From assembly GCA_965199055.1 (NCBI GenBank), contig CBDAQR010000004.1:1606022-1670021 (forward strand): DNA of 64,000 nt. Reading direction: 5' to 3'. Source of the DNA: CBDAQR01 sp965199055. Its GTDB lineage: Bacteria; Pseudomonadota; Gammaproteobacteria; Pseudomonadales; Halieaceae. The notes under the pieces are model-generated. The model had not been told where the DNA came from and ran no database searches. It saw nothing but the letters and a program-made list of their open reading frames with translations. The translations under genes were made by a program, and so were the position numbers. This document shows positions 41,748 through 51,709 of this stretch, piece after piece (position 1 is the stretch's first letter; every line of letters starts with the position of its first letter).

Positions 41748-42167
41748 ATGCACTTTGGCAAAAATTTAAAACGCCTCAGACGAGATCGAGGCTGGACGCA
41801 GGGGCAATTGGCACAAAACGCTGACCTAAGAGTAACCCACGTCCCCAATCTTGAAAGAAGTAAAGGCGACCCGAAACTGTCAACAATCTACAAGTTAATC
41901 AATGCTCTGGAGTGCTCTTTTGACGCTCTGTTAATGGATTCCGATAAAGTCAGCATCGACAGGCTGGCAGCCGCATCCTTAGAGCGCATAAACCAACTGC
42001 CCGAAACACATAAATATATCCTTATGGATATTATTGACGCCTACTGCATTCGTCATAGCCTGCAAAGCCAGTTCAAAAGGGACGACGAATTCAGGGTCAT
42101 GCTATACAAAGATAAACCCACAAGCCTGATCAGCGAAGAAGAATTAATCAATAAAATCAAAGCATAA
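41748..42167 (+). CDS. XRE-family repressor (unit 1)
   Basis: 139 residues. An N-terminal HTH_3 domain (about 4-58: LKRLRRDRGWTQGQLAQNAD, then VPNLERSKGDPKLSTIYKLI) is followed by a helical C-terminal part. A GGAG ribosome-binding site lies 8 bp upstream. By position it is the analogue of RstR, keeping rep silent and giving immunity. All five units encode an identical protein, so every copy should be cross-repressed. Confidence 0.88.
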   Translation: MHFGKNLKRLRRDRGWTQGQLAQNADLRVTHVPNLERSKGDPKLSTIYKLINALECSFDALLMDSDKVSIDRLAAASLERINQLPETHKYILMDIIDAYCIRHSLQSQFKRDDEFRVMLYKDKPTSLISEEELINKIKA

Positions 42168-42225
42168 GCCATACTACACACGCCCACAGAACGCTGACAT
42201 AGCATTCCTGCGACCACTGTCCCGC

Positions 42226-42248
42226 GTTGACACTCGATGAGTGTCAAC
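42226..42248. other. hairpin preceding the shared block (unit 1)
   Basis: GTTGACACTC – GAT – GAGTGTCAAC, a perfect 10-bp stem. The helper phage has a different hairpin, TGACGGC – AAC – GCCGTCA, at the same place directly before the common block. The structure is kept while the sequence differs, as expected for a replication-origin or termination element. U5 copy: 51575-51597. Confidence 0.65.
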
Positions 42249-42360
42249 CCCGCATAACAGGGGGCGTGTTAAATCGCCAGAGGCGATCAGGCGGCCGGTG
42301 CGGGCCGGTGAGCGATGTTACGCCCGCCCCGCCGTGAACACCGCCCCAATATTATGCGCA
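42249..42360. other. 112-bp block common to satellite and helper, ending in the att half-site
   Basis: Starts CCCGCATAACAGGGGGCGTG and ends GCCCCAATATTATGCGCA. It differs from the helper block at 60934-61044 by five substitutions and one base. Contains a small hairpin TCGCC-AGA-GGCGA. Likely origin and attachment functions. Other copies: 44484-44595, 46697-46808, 48910-49021, 51598-51708. Confidence 0.75.
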
Positions 42361-42604
42361 GTGGTCTTGTAAGCGGTATTTAGTAATGTCACCTTTGCGT
42401 TATTTAGAGGGTCACCCTTTATCTGGCGCACCAGCCCTGTAACGTTCCCTTGTGTCCTGGCAGCTGGGGGCGGGGCCTGACGTTCCCTTGTGTCCTGGCA
42501 GCTGGGGGCGGGGCCTGAGGGACTCCCTCAGTATGCCCCGCCCCCACCCGCAGAACTCATATTCCAGCGCTCATAAACCAACAAAAACACTGCAAACGAA
42601 TACC

Positions 42605-42757
42605 TCAATTGCCGCAAAGCAAGATATAACGGGGCACGCTTTTACCCCCTTCAGGCATATAGATAAAGGGATTCAAGTCAAGAAACTGCTTTAAACGTCT
42701 AATGAGATCGTCCAGTCCCTCTGTATGGGGCCAGTCATATAACTCATCGTCGGTCAT
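42605..42757 (-). CDS. 50-aa acidic satellite protein (unit 2)
   Basis: Copy of the gene at 40365-40517 with the same spacing to the upstream stop. Confidence 0.58.
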   Translation of the reverse strand: MTDDELYDWPHTEGLDDLIRRLKQFLDLNPFIYMPEGGKSVPRYILLCGN

Positions 42758-42759
42758 CT

Positions 42760-43095
42760 TTACTTAGAAACCATAGTTTTGTCTGAAACCGATGCTCTGG
42801 AAAAGGACCTGTATACTAAAGTGGGTTGCTTACCCAACGTCTTCGGAGGCACCATTTCGCATTCAACTACCACCTGTTGACCTACCAAAGCCTTGGCAGC
42901 TTCATAATGTGCATCGCAATCCTGAATCTTCAAAATAGAGACTGTTGAACCGTGGGCTCTTGTATCTCCGTTATCGAAATCACATAAAACATGCAATTCA
43001 ACACGGTCAGTAGCCCATACCGTGCCATTTTCAAGTGTGCCGCTATCTTTTTTAGCGACCACCCCTAAAAGTTTAAAGTCTTGTTTAAATTGCAC
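42760..43095 (-). CDS. putative ssDNA-binding protein (unit 2)
   Basis: Translation identical to the 40520-40855 product; GTG start. Confidence 0.6.
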   Translation of the reverse strand: MQFKQDFKLLGVVAKKDSGTLENGTVWATDRVELHVLCDFDNGDTRAHGSTVSILKIQDCDAHYEAAKALVGQQVVVECEMVPPKTLGKQPTLVYRSFSRASVSDKTMVSK

Positions 43096-43246
43096 TATGT
43101 ACGCCCTCTTACACTTGCTTAAGGCGCAACTGTCCCATCAAGTACCGGGGACAGTTGCACATGTCCGGATACTGTGAAGCCGTTCCCCGAGAGCTTGCCC
43201 AGGGGTCGTTTAAGTAAAAAGGGTCACTACCCTCTACTATGCTCCG

Positions 43247-43792
43247 CTAGCCAACTAAGCCGACCTGCTGGCCGTCTGCGCTCATCTGTCGCATTGCCCA
43301 GTTGACCCAATCGAGTGTGCTGCCATTTGCGAAATTAATAGAGAAATCGATTTCTCCGTCCTTCGTAATGTACTTTGTGCAATATGCTTTAGCCGCTTGC
43401 TGATCTCCGCGCAGGAGATCAATACGGGCATAGCCACACTCCATCTGTTCAAGCCACACTTTCTCAAACTTCTGAGCAAAATATGGTGAGTGATCTTGTA
43501 TCCCTGAAAACAGGGCATGAAAATGTATAACTTCTCGCTTCTGCCACTCGGTCGCACGGATCCACCTGGTGCCGAACGGCGGCCTACTGCGCCAGCGCTT
43601 ACCATAAATATGGCGATTGAGAACATTGCCGAAATGGCGGAAAGCCTTATCGGCGGCTTCGGGGTGAATCGGTGCAACAAACGTAAAGGTACAAAACCAA
43701 TCAAATACAAATGGAAGCAAAAACTGAGAATAATCATGCCGCGCGAATTCTCGCCAATTGTCAGTTAAGGTTTTTTTGTCGCCGAGATACAT
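43247..43792 (-). CDS. HUH replication initiator (unit 2)
   Basis: Translation identical to the unit 1 Rep, with HFHAL and YCTKY motifs intact. Confidence 0.85.
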   Translation of the reverse strand: MYLGDKKTLTDNWREFARHDYSQFLLPFVFDWFCTFTFVAPIHPEAADKAFRHFGNVLNRHIYGKRWRSRPPFGTRWIRATEWQKREVIHFHALFSGIQDHSPYFAQKFEKVWLEQMECGYARIDLLRGDQQAAKAYCTKYITKDGEIDFSINFANGSTLDWVNWAMRQMSADGQQVGLVG

Positions 43793-43987
43793 TTTTAATC
43801 AACTTTTGACGCCATAGCAGATTCAGGCCAATCACTGTCAATAACTCTATAAGAATATATTTAGCATCTCTATAGAAATTTATCAATATGCAACGATATC
43901 GATGACCATCAAATAATCTTCTGTAAAATCAGTTGAAAAACAAAGGGATTAAACTACAGCTCAAGGAACATTTACTGGAGAATATCT

Positions 43988-44407
43988 ATGCACTTTGGCA
44001 AAAATTTAAAACGCCTCAGACGAGATCGAGGCTGGACGCAGGGGCAATTGGCACAAAACGCTGACCTAAGAGTAACCCACGTCCCCAATCTTGAAAGAAG
44101 TAAAGGCGACCCGAAACTGTCAACAATCTACAAGTTAATCAATGCTCTGGAGTGCTCTTTTGACGCTCTGTTAATGGATTCCGATAAAGTCAGCATCGAC
44201 AGGCTGGCAGCCGCATCCTTAGAGCGCATAAACCAACTGCCCGAAACACATAAATATATCCTTATGGATATTATTGACGCCTACTGCATTCGTCATAGCC
44301 TGCAAAGCCAGTTCAAAAGGGACGACGAATTCAGGGTCATGCTATACAAAGATAAACCCACAAGCCTGATCAGCGAAGAAGAATTAATCAATAAAATCAA
44401 AGCATAA
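43988..44407 (+). CDS. XRE-family repressor (unit 2)
   Basis: Translation identical to the unit 1 repressor. Confidence 0.88.
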   Translation: MHFGKNLKRLRRDRGWTQGQLAQNADLRVTHVPNLERSKGDPKLSTIYKLINALECSFDALLMDSDKVSIDRLAAASLERINQLPETHKYILMDIIDAYCIRHSLQSQFKRDDEFRVMLYKDKPTSLISEEELINKIKA

Positions 44408-44812
44408 GCCATACTACACACGCCCACAGAACGCTGACATTCCTGCGACCACTGTCCCGCGTTGACACTCGATGAGTGTCAACCCCGCATAACAGGGGGC
44501 GTGTTAAATCGCCAGAGGCGATCAGGCGGCCGGTGCGGGCCGGTGAGCGATGTTACGCCCGCCCCGCCGTGAACACCGCCCCAATATTATGCGCAGTGGT
44601 CTTGTAAGCGGTATTTAGTAATGTCACCTTTGCGTTATTTAGAGGTGTCACCCTACAAAGGGGTTTATCTGGCGCACCAGCCCTGTAACGTTCCCTTGTG
44701 TCCTGGCAGCTGGGGGCGGGGCCTGAGGGACTCCCTCAGTATGCCCCGCCCCCACCCGCAGAACTCATATTCCAGCGCTCATAAACCAACAAAAACACTG
44801 CAAACGAATACC

Positions 44813-44965
44813 TCAATTGCCGCAAAGCAAGATATAACGGGGCACGCTTTTACCCCCTTCAGGCATATAGATAAAGGGATTCAAGTCAAGAAACTGCTTT
44901 AAACGTCTAATGAGATCGTCCAGTCCCTCTGTATGGGGCCAGTCATATAACTCATCGTCGGTCAT
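44813..44965 (-). CDS. 50-aa acidic satellite protein (unit 3)
   Basis: Copy of the gene at 40365-40517. Confidence 0.58.
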   Translation of the reverse strand: MTDDELYDWPHTEGLDDLIRRLKQFLDLNPFIYMPEGGKSVPRYILLCGN

Positions 44966-44967
44966 CT

Positions 44968-45303
44968 TTACTTAGAAACCATAGTTTTGTCTGAAACCGA
45001 TGCTCTGGAAAAGGACCTGTATACTAAAGTGGGTTGCTTACCCAACGTCTTCGGAGGCACCATTTCGCATTCAACTACCACCTGTTGACCTACCAAAGCC
45101 TTGGCAGCTTCATAATGTGCATCGCAATCCTGAATCTTCAAAATAGAGACTGTTGAACCGTGGGCTCTTGTATCTCCGTTATCGAAATCACATAAAACAT
45201 GCAATTCAACACGGTCAGTAGCCCATACCGTGCCATTTTCAAGTGTGCCGCTATCTTTTTTAGCGACCACCCCTAAAAGTTTAAAGTCTTGTTTAAATTG
45301 CAC
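44968..45303 (-). CDS. putative ssDNA-binding protein (unit 3)
   Basis: Translation identical to the unit 1 copy. Confidence 0.6.
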   Translation of the reverse strand: MQFKQDFKLLGVVAKKDSGTLENGTVWATDRVELHVLCDFDNGDTRAHGSTVSILKIQDCDAHYEAAKALVGQQVVVECEMVPPKTLGKQPTLVYRSFSRASVSDKTMVSK

Positions 45304-45454
45304 TATGTACGCCCTCTTACACTTGCTTAAGGCGCAACTGTCCCATCAAGTACCGGGGACAGTTGCACATGTCCGGATACTGTGAAGCCGTTCCCCGAGA
45401 GCTTGCCCAGGGGTCGTTTAAGTAAAAAGGGTCACTACCCTCTACTATGCTCCG

Positions 45455-46000
45455 CTAGCCAACTAAGCCGACCTGCTGGCCGTCTGCGCTCATCTGTCGC
45501 ATTGCCCAGTTGACCCAATCGAGTGTGCTGCCATTTGCGAAATTAATAGAGAAATCGATTTCTCCGTCCTTCGTAATGTACTTTGTGCAATATGCTTTAG
45601 CCGCTTGCTGATCTCCGCGCAGGAGATCAATACGGGCATAGCCACACTCCATCTGTTCAAGCCACACTTTCTCAAACTTCTGAGCAAAATATGGTGAGTG
45701 ATCTTGTATCCCTGAAAACAGGGCATGAAAATGTATAACTTCTCGCTTCTGCCACTCGGTCGCACGGATCCACCTGGTGCCGAACGGCGGCCTACTGCGC
45801 CAGCGCTTACCATAAATATGGCGATTGAGAACATTGCCGAAATGGCGGAAAGCCTTATCGGCGGCTTCGGGGTGAATCGGTGCAACAAACGTAAAGGTAC
45901 AAAACCAATCAAATACAAATGGAAGCAAAAACTGAGAATAATCATGCCGCGCGAATTCTCGCCAATTGTCAGTTAAGGTTTTTTTGTCGCCGAGATACAT
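45455..46000 (-). CDS. HUH replication initiator (unit 3)
   Basis: Translation identical to the unit 1 Rep. Confidence 0.85.
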   Translation of the reverse strand: MYLGDKKTLTDNWREFARHDYSQFLLPFVFDWFCTFTFVAPIHPEAADKAFRHFGNVLNRHIYGKRWRSRPPFGTRWIRATEWQKREVIHFHALFSGIQDHSPYFAQKFEKVWLEQMECGYARIDLLRGDQQAAKAYCTKYITKDGEIDFSINFANGSTLDWVNWAMRQMSADGQQVGLVG

Positions 46001-46195
46001 TTTTAATCAACTTTTGACGCCATAGCAGATTCAGGCCAATCACTGTCAATAACTCTATAAGAATATATTTAGCATCTCTATAGAAATTTATCAATATGCA
46101 ACGATATCGATGACCATCAAATAATCTTCTGTAAAATCAGTTGAAAAACAAAGGGATTAAACTACAGCTCAAGGAACATTTACTGGAGAATATCT

Positions 46196-46615
46196 ATGCA
46201 CTTTGGCAAAAATTTAAAACGCCTCAGACGAGATCGAGGCTGGACGCAGGGGCAATTGGCACAAAACGCTGACCTAAGAGTAACCCACGTCCCCAATCTT
46301 GAAAGAAGTAAAGGCGACCCGAAACTGTCAACAATCTACAAGTTAATCAATGCTCTGGAGTGCTCTTTTGACGCTCTGTTAATGGATTCCGATAAAGTCA
46401 GCATCGACAGGCTGGCAGCCGCATCCTTAGAGCGCATAAACCAACTGCCCGAAACACATAAATATATCCTTATGGATATTATTGACGCCTACTGCATTCG
46501 TCATAGCCTGCAAAGCCAGTTCAAAAGGGACGACGAATTCAGGGTCATGCTATACAAAGATAAACCCACAAGCCTGATCAGCGAAGAAGAATTAATCAAT
46601 AAAATCAAAGCATAA
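46196..46615 (+). CDS. XRE-family repressor (unit 3)
   Basis: Translation identical to the unit 1 repressor. Confidence 0.88.
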   Translation: MHFGKNLKRLRRDRGWTQGQLAQNADLRVTHVPNLERSKGDPKLSTIYKLINALECSFDALLMDSDKVSIDRLAAASLERINQLPETHKYILMDIIDAYCIRHSLQSQFKRDDEFRVMLYKDKPTSLISEEELINKIKA

Positions 46616-47025
46616 GCCATACTACACACGCCCACAGAACGCTGACATAGCATTCCTGCGACCACTGTCCCGCGTTGACACTCGATGAGTGTCAACCCCG
46701 CATAACAGGGGGCGTGTTAAATCGCCAGAGGCGATCAGGCGGCCGGTGCGGGCCGGTGAGCGATGTTACGCCCGCCCCGCCGTGAACACCGCCCCAATAT
46801 TATGCGCAGTGGTCTTGTAAGCGGTATTTAGTAATGTCACCTTTGCGTTATTTAGAGGTGTCACCCTACAAAGGGGTTTATCTGGCGCACCAGCCCTGTA
46901 ACGTTCCCTTGTGTCCTGGCAGCTGGGGGCGGGGCCTGAGGGACTCCCTCAGTATGCCCCGCCCCCACCCGCAGAACTCATATTCCAGCGCTCATAAACC
47001 AACAAAAACACTGCAAACGAATACC

Positions 47026-47178
47026 TCAATTGCCGCAAAGCAAGATATAACGGGGCACGCTTTTACCCCCTTCAGGCATATAGATAAAGGGATTCAAGTC
47101 AAGAAACTGCTTTAAACGTCTAATGAGATCGTCCAGTCCCTCTGTATGGGGCCAGTCATATAACTCATCGTCGGTCAT
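47026..47178 (-). CDS. 50-aa acidic satellite protein (unit 4)
   Basis: Copy of the gene at 40365-40517. Confidence 0.58.
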   Translation of the reverse strand: MTDDELYDWPHTEGLDDLIRRLKQFLDLNPFIYMPEGGKSVPRYILLCGN

Positions 47179-47180
47179 CT

Positions 47181-47516
47181 TTACTTAGAAACCATAGTTT
47201 TGTCTGAAACCGATGCTCTGGAAAAGGACCTGTATACTAAAGTGGGTTGCTTACCCAACGTCTTCGGAGGCACCATTTCGCATTCAACTACCACCTGTTG
47301 ACCTACCAAAGCCTTGGCAGCTTCATAATGTGCATCGCAATCCTGAATCTTCAAAATAGAGACTGTTGAACCGTGGGCTCTTGTATCTCCGTTATCGAAA
47401 TCACATAAAACATGCAATTCAACACGGTCAGTAGCCCATACCGTGCCATTTTCAAGTGTGCCGCTATCTTTTTTAGCGACCACCCCTAAAAGTTTAAAGT
47501 CTTGTTTAAATTGCAC
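47181..47516 (-). CDS. putative ssDNA-binding protein (unit 4)
   Basis: Translation identical to the unit 1 copy. Confidence 0.6.
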   Translation of the reverse strand: MQFKQDFKLLGVVAKKDSGTLENGTVWATDRVELHVLCDFDNGDTRAHGSTVSILKIQDCDAHYEAAKALVGQQVVVECEMVPPKTLGKQPTLVYRSFSRASVSDKTMVSK

Positions 47517-47667
47517 TATGTACGCCCTCTTACACTTGCTTAAGGCGCAACTGTCCCATCAAGTACCGGGGACAGTTGCACATGTCCGGATACTGTGAAG
47601 CCGTTCCCCGAGAGCTTGCCCAGGGGTCGTTTAAGTAAAAAGGGTCACTACCCTCTACTATGCTCCG

Positions 47668-48213
47668 CTAGCCAACTAAGCCGACCTGCTGGCCGTCTGC
47701 GCTCATCTGTCGCATTGCCCAGTTGACCCAATCGAGTGTGCTGCCATTTGCGAAATTAATAGAGAAATCGATTTCTCCGTCCTTCGTAATGTACTTTGTG
47801 CAATATGCTTTAGCCGCTTGCTGATCTCCGCGCAGGAGATCAATACGGGCATAGCCACACTCCATCTGTTCAAGCCACACTTTCTCAAACTTCTGAGCAA
47901 AATATGGTGAGTGATCTTGTATCCCTGAAAACAGGGCATGAAAATGTATAACTTCTCGCTTCTGCCACTCGGTCGCACGGATCCACCTGGTGCCGAACGG
48001 CGGCCTACTGCGCCAGCGCTTACCATAAATATGGCGATTGAGAACATTGCCGAAATGGCGGAAAGCCTTATCGGCGGCTTCGGGGTGAATCGGTGCAACA
48101 AACGTAAAGGTACAAAACCAATCAAATACAAATGGAAGCAAAAACTGAGAATAATCATGCCGCGCGAATTCTCGCCAATTGTCAGTTAAGGTTTTTTTGT
48201 CGCCGAGATACAT
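47668..48213 (-). CDS. HUH replication initiator (unit 4)
   Basis: Translation identical to the unit 1 Rep. Confidence 0.85.
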   Translation of the reverse strand: MYLGDKKTLTDNWREFARHDYSQFLLPFVFDWFCTFTFVAPIHPEAADKAFRHFGNVLNRHIYGKRWRSRPPFGTRWIRATEWQKREVIHFHALFSGIQDHSPYFAQKFEKVWLEQMECGYARIDLLRGDQQAAKAYCTKYITKDGEIDFSINFANGSTLDWVNWAMRQMSADGQQVGLVG

Positions 48214-48408
48214 TTTTAATCAACTTTTGACGCCATAGCAGATTCAGGCCAATCACTGTCAATAACTCTATAAGAATATATTTAGCATCTCTATAGAAAT
48301 TTATCAATATGCAACGATATCGATGACCATCAAATAATCTTCTGTAAAATCAGTTGAAAAACAAAGGGATTAAACTACAGCTCAAGGAACATTTACTGGA
48401 GAATATCT

Positions 48409-48828
48409 ATGCACTTTGGCAAAAATTTAAAACGCCTCAGACGAGATCGAGGCTGGACGCAGGGGCAATTGGCACAAAACGCTGACCTAAGAGTAACCCA
48501 CGTCCCCAATCTTGAAAGAAGTAAAGGCGACCCGAAACTGTCAACAATCTACAAGTTAATCAATGCTCTGGAGTGCTCTTTTGACGCTCTGTTAATGGAT
48601 TCCGATAAAGTCAGCATCGACAGGCTGGCAGCCGCATCCTTAGAGCGCATAAACCAACTGCCCGAAACACATAAATATATCCTTATGGATATTATTGACG
48701 CCTACTGCATTCGTCATAGCCTGCAAAGCCAGTTCAAAAGGGACGACGAATTCAGGGTCATGCTATACAAAGATAAACCCACAAGCCTGATCAGCGAAGA
48801 AGAATTAATCAATAAAATCAAAGCATAA
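48409..48828 (+). CDS. XRE-family repressor (unit 4)
   Basis: Translation identical to the unit 1 repressor. Confidence 0.88.
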   Translation: MHFGKNLKRLRRDRGWTQGQLAQNADLRVTHVPNLERSKGDPKLSTIYKLINALECSFDALLMDSDKVSIDRLAAASLERINQLPETHKYILMDIIDAYCIRHSLQSQFKRDDEFRVMLYKDKPTSLISEEELINKIKA

Positions 48829-49315
48829 GCCATACTACACACGCCCACAGAACGCTGACATAGCATTCCTGCGACCACTGTCCCGCGTTGACACTCGATG
48901 AGTGTCAACCCCGCATAACAGGGGGCGTGTTAAATCGCCAGAGGCGATCAGGCGGCCGGTGCGGGCCGGTGAGCGATGTTACGCCCGCCCCGCCGTGAAC
49001 ACCGCCCCAATATTATGCGCAGTGGTCTTGTAAGCGGTATTTAGTAATGTCACCTTTGCGTTATTTAGAGGTGTCACCCTACAAAGGGGTTTATCTGGCG
49101 CACCAGCCCTGTAACGTTCCCTTGTGTCCTGGCAGCTGGGGGCGGGGCCTGAGGGACTCCCTCAGTATGCCCCGCCCCCACCCGCAGAACTCATATTCCA
49201 GCGCTCATAAACCAACAAAAACACTGCAAACGAATACCTCAATTTGTAGTGGCACACTGAATTTGGCCACCTGAATCTGGGTGATACTATCACCCCTCAA
49301 GACACAGGTGAGCAA

Positions 49316-50496
<1,181 letters not shown>

Positions 50497-50499
50497 CCA

Positions 50500-50901
50500 C
50501 TACACTTGCTGATCTCCGCGCAGGAGATCAATACGGGCATAGCCACACTCCATCTGTTCAAGCCACACTTTCTCAAACTTCTGAGCAAAATATGGTGAGT
50601 GATCTTGTATCCCTGAAAACAGGGCATGAAAATGTATAACTTCTCGCTTCTGCCACTCGGTCGCACGGATCCACCTGGTGCCGAACGGCGGCCTACTGCG
50701 CCAGCGCTTACCATAAATATGGCGATTGAGAACATTGCCGAAATGGCGGAAAGCCTTATCGGCGGCTTCGGGGTGAATCGGTGCAACAAACGTAAAGGTA
50801 CAAAACCAATCAAATACAAATGGAAGCAAAAACTGAGAATAATCATGCCGCGCGAATTCTCGCCAATTGTCAGTTAAGGTTTTTTTGTCGCCGAGATACA
50901 T
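50500..50901 (-). pseudogene. truncated HUH replication initiator (unit 5)
   Basis: First 132 residues of the 181-residue Rep, ending LLRGDQQ, then one residue and a stop supplied by the IS end. The HUH motif HFHAL remains, but the catalytic-tyrosine segment YCTKYITK is deleted, so nicking activity should be lost. The N-terminal domain might still bind DNA. Confidence 0.88.
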
Positions 50902-51096
50902 TTTTAATCAACTTTTGACGCCATAGCAGATTCAGGCCAATCACTGTCAATAACTCTATAAGAATATATTTAGCATCTCTATAGAAATTTATCAATATGC
51001 AACGATATCGATGACCATCAAATAATCTTCTGTAAAATCAGTTGAAAAACAAAGGGATTAAACTACAGCTCAAGGAACATTTACTGGAGAATATCT

Positions 51097-51516
51097 ATGC
51101 ACTTTGGCAAAAATTTAAAACGCCTCAGACGAGATCGAGGCTGGACGCAGGGGCAATTGGCACAAAACGCTGACCTAAGAGTAACCCACGTCCCCAATCT
51201 TGAAAGAAGTAAAGGCGACCCGAAACTGTCAACAATCTACAAGTTAATCAATGCTCTGGAGTGCTCTTTTGACGCTCTGTTAATGGATTCCGATAAAGTC
51301 AGCATCGACAGGCTGGCAGCCGCATCCTTAGAGCGCATAAACCAACTGCCCGAAACACATAAATATATCCTTATGGATATTATTGACGCCTACTGCATTC
51401 GTCATAGCCTGCAAAGCCAGTTCAAAAGGGACGACGAATTCAGGGTCATGCTATACAAAGATAAACCCACAAGCCTGATCAGCGAAGAAGAATTAATCAA
51501 TAAAATCAAAGCATAA
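51097..51516 (+). CDS. XRE-family repressor (unit 5)
   Basis: Translation identical to the other four repressors. It survives in a unit that has lost replication genes, so unit 5 can still contribute repression/immunity. Confidence 0.88.
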   Translation: MHFGKNLKRLRRDRGWTQGQLAQNADLRVTHVPNLERSKGDPKLSTIYKLINALECSFDALLMDSDKVSIDRLAAASLERINQLPETHKYILMDIIDAYCIRHSLQSQFKRDDEFRVMLYKDKPTSLISEEELINKIKA

Positions 51517-51709
51517 GCCATACTACACACGCCCACAGAACGCTGACATAGCATTCCTGCGACCACTGTCCCGCGTTGACACTCGATGAGTGTCAACCCC
51601 GCATAACAGGGGGCGTGTTAAATCGCCAGAGGCGATCAGGCGGCCTGTACGGGCCGGTGAGCGATATTACGCCCGCCCGCCGTGAACACCGCCCCAATAT
51701 TATGCGCAC

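Larger units (their letters stand above)
40148..42360 (-). repeat. satellite unit 1 (2213 bp) of a tandem dif-integrated array
   Basis: Head-to-tail unit bounded by the XerC-arm half-site TTATGCGCA. Order from left: GC hairpin (40264-40305), 50-aa gene, ssDNA-binding-like gene, HUH rep (all leftward), a divergent XRE gene, a hairpin (42226-42248), and a block shared with the helper phage (42249-42360). No coat, adhesin or Zot gene is present, so particle formation would depend on a helper. The plan matches RS1 (repressor divergent from replication genes), but the genes are not derived from the neighbouring phage. Confidence 0.88.
42361..44595 (-). repeat. satellite unit 2 (2235 bp)
   Basis: Same gene content as unit 1. 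It differs by a 38-bp tandem duplication (42443-42480 and 42481-42518) that doubles the left arm of the GC hairpin, an 11-bp loss just upstream, and a 5-bp loss near 44440 downstream of the XRE gene. Intact hairpin at 42504-42545. Confidence 0.88.
44596..46808 (-). repeat. satellite unit 3 (2213 bp)
   Basis: Same length and gene content as unit 1. GC hairpin at 44712-44753, common block at 46697-46808. Confidence 0.88.
46809..49021 (-). repeat. satellite unit 4 (2213 bp)
   Basis: Same length and gene content as unit 1. GC hairpin at 46925-46966, common block at 48910-49021. Confidence 0.88.
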
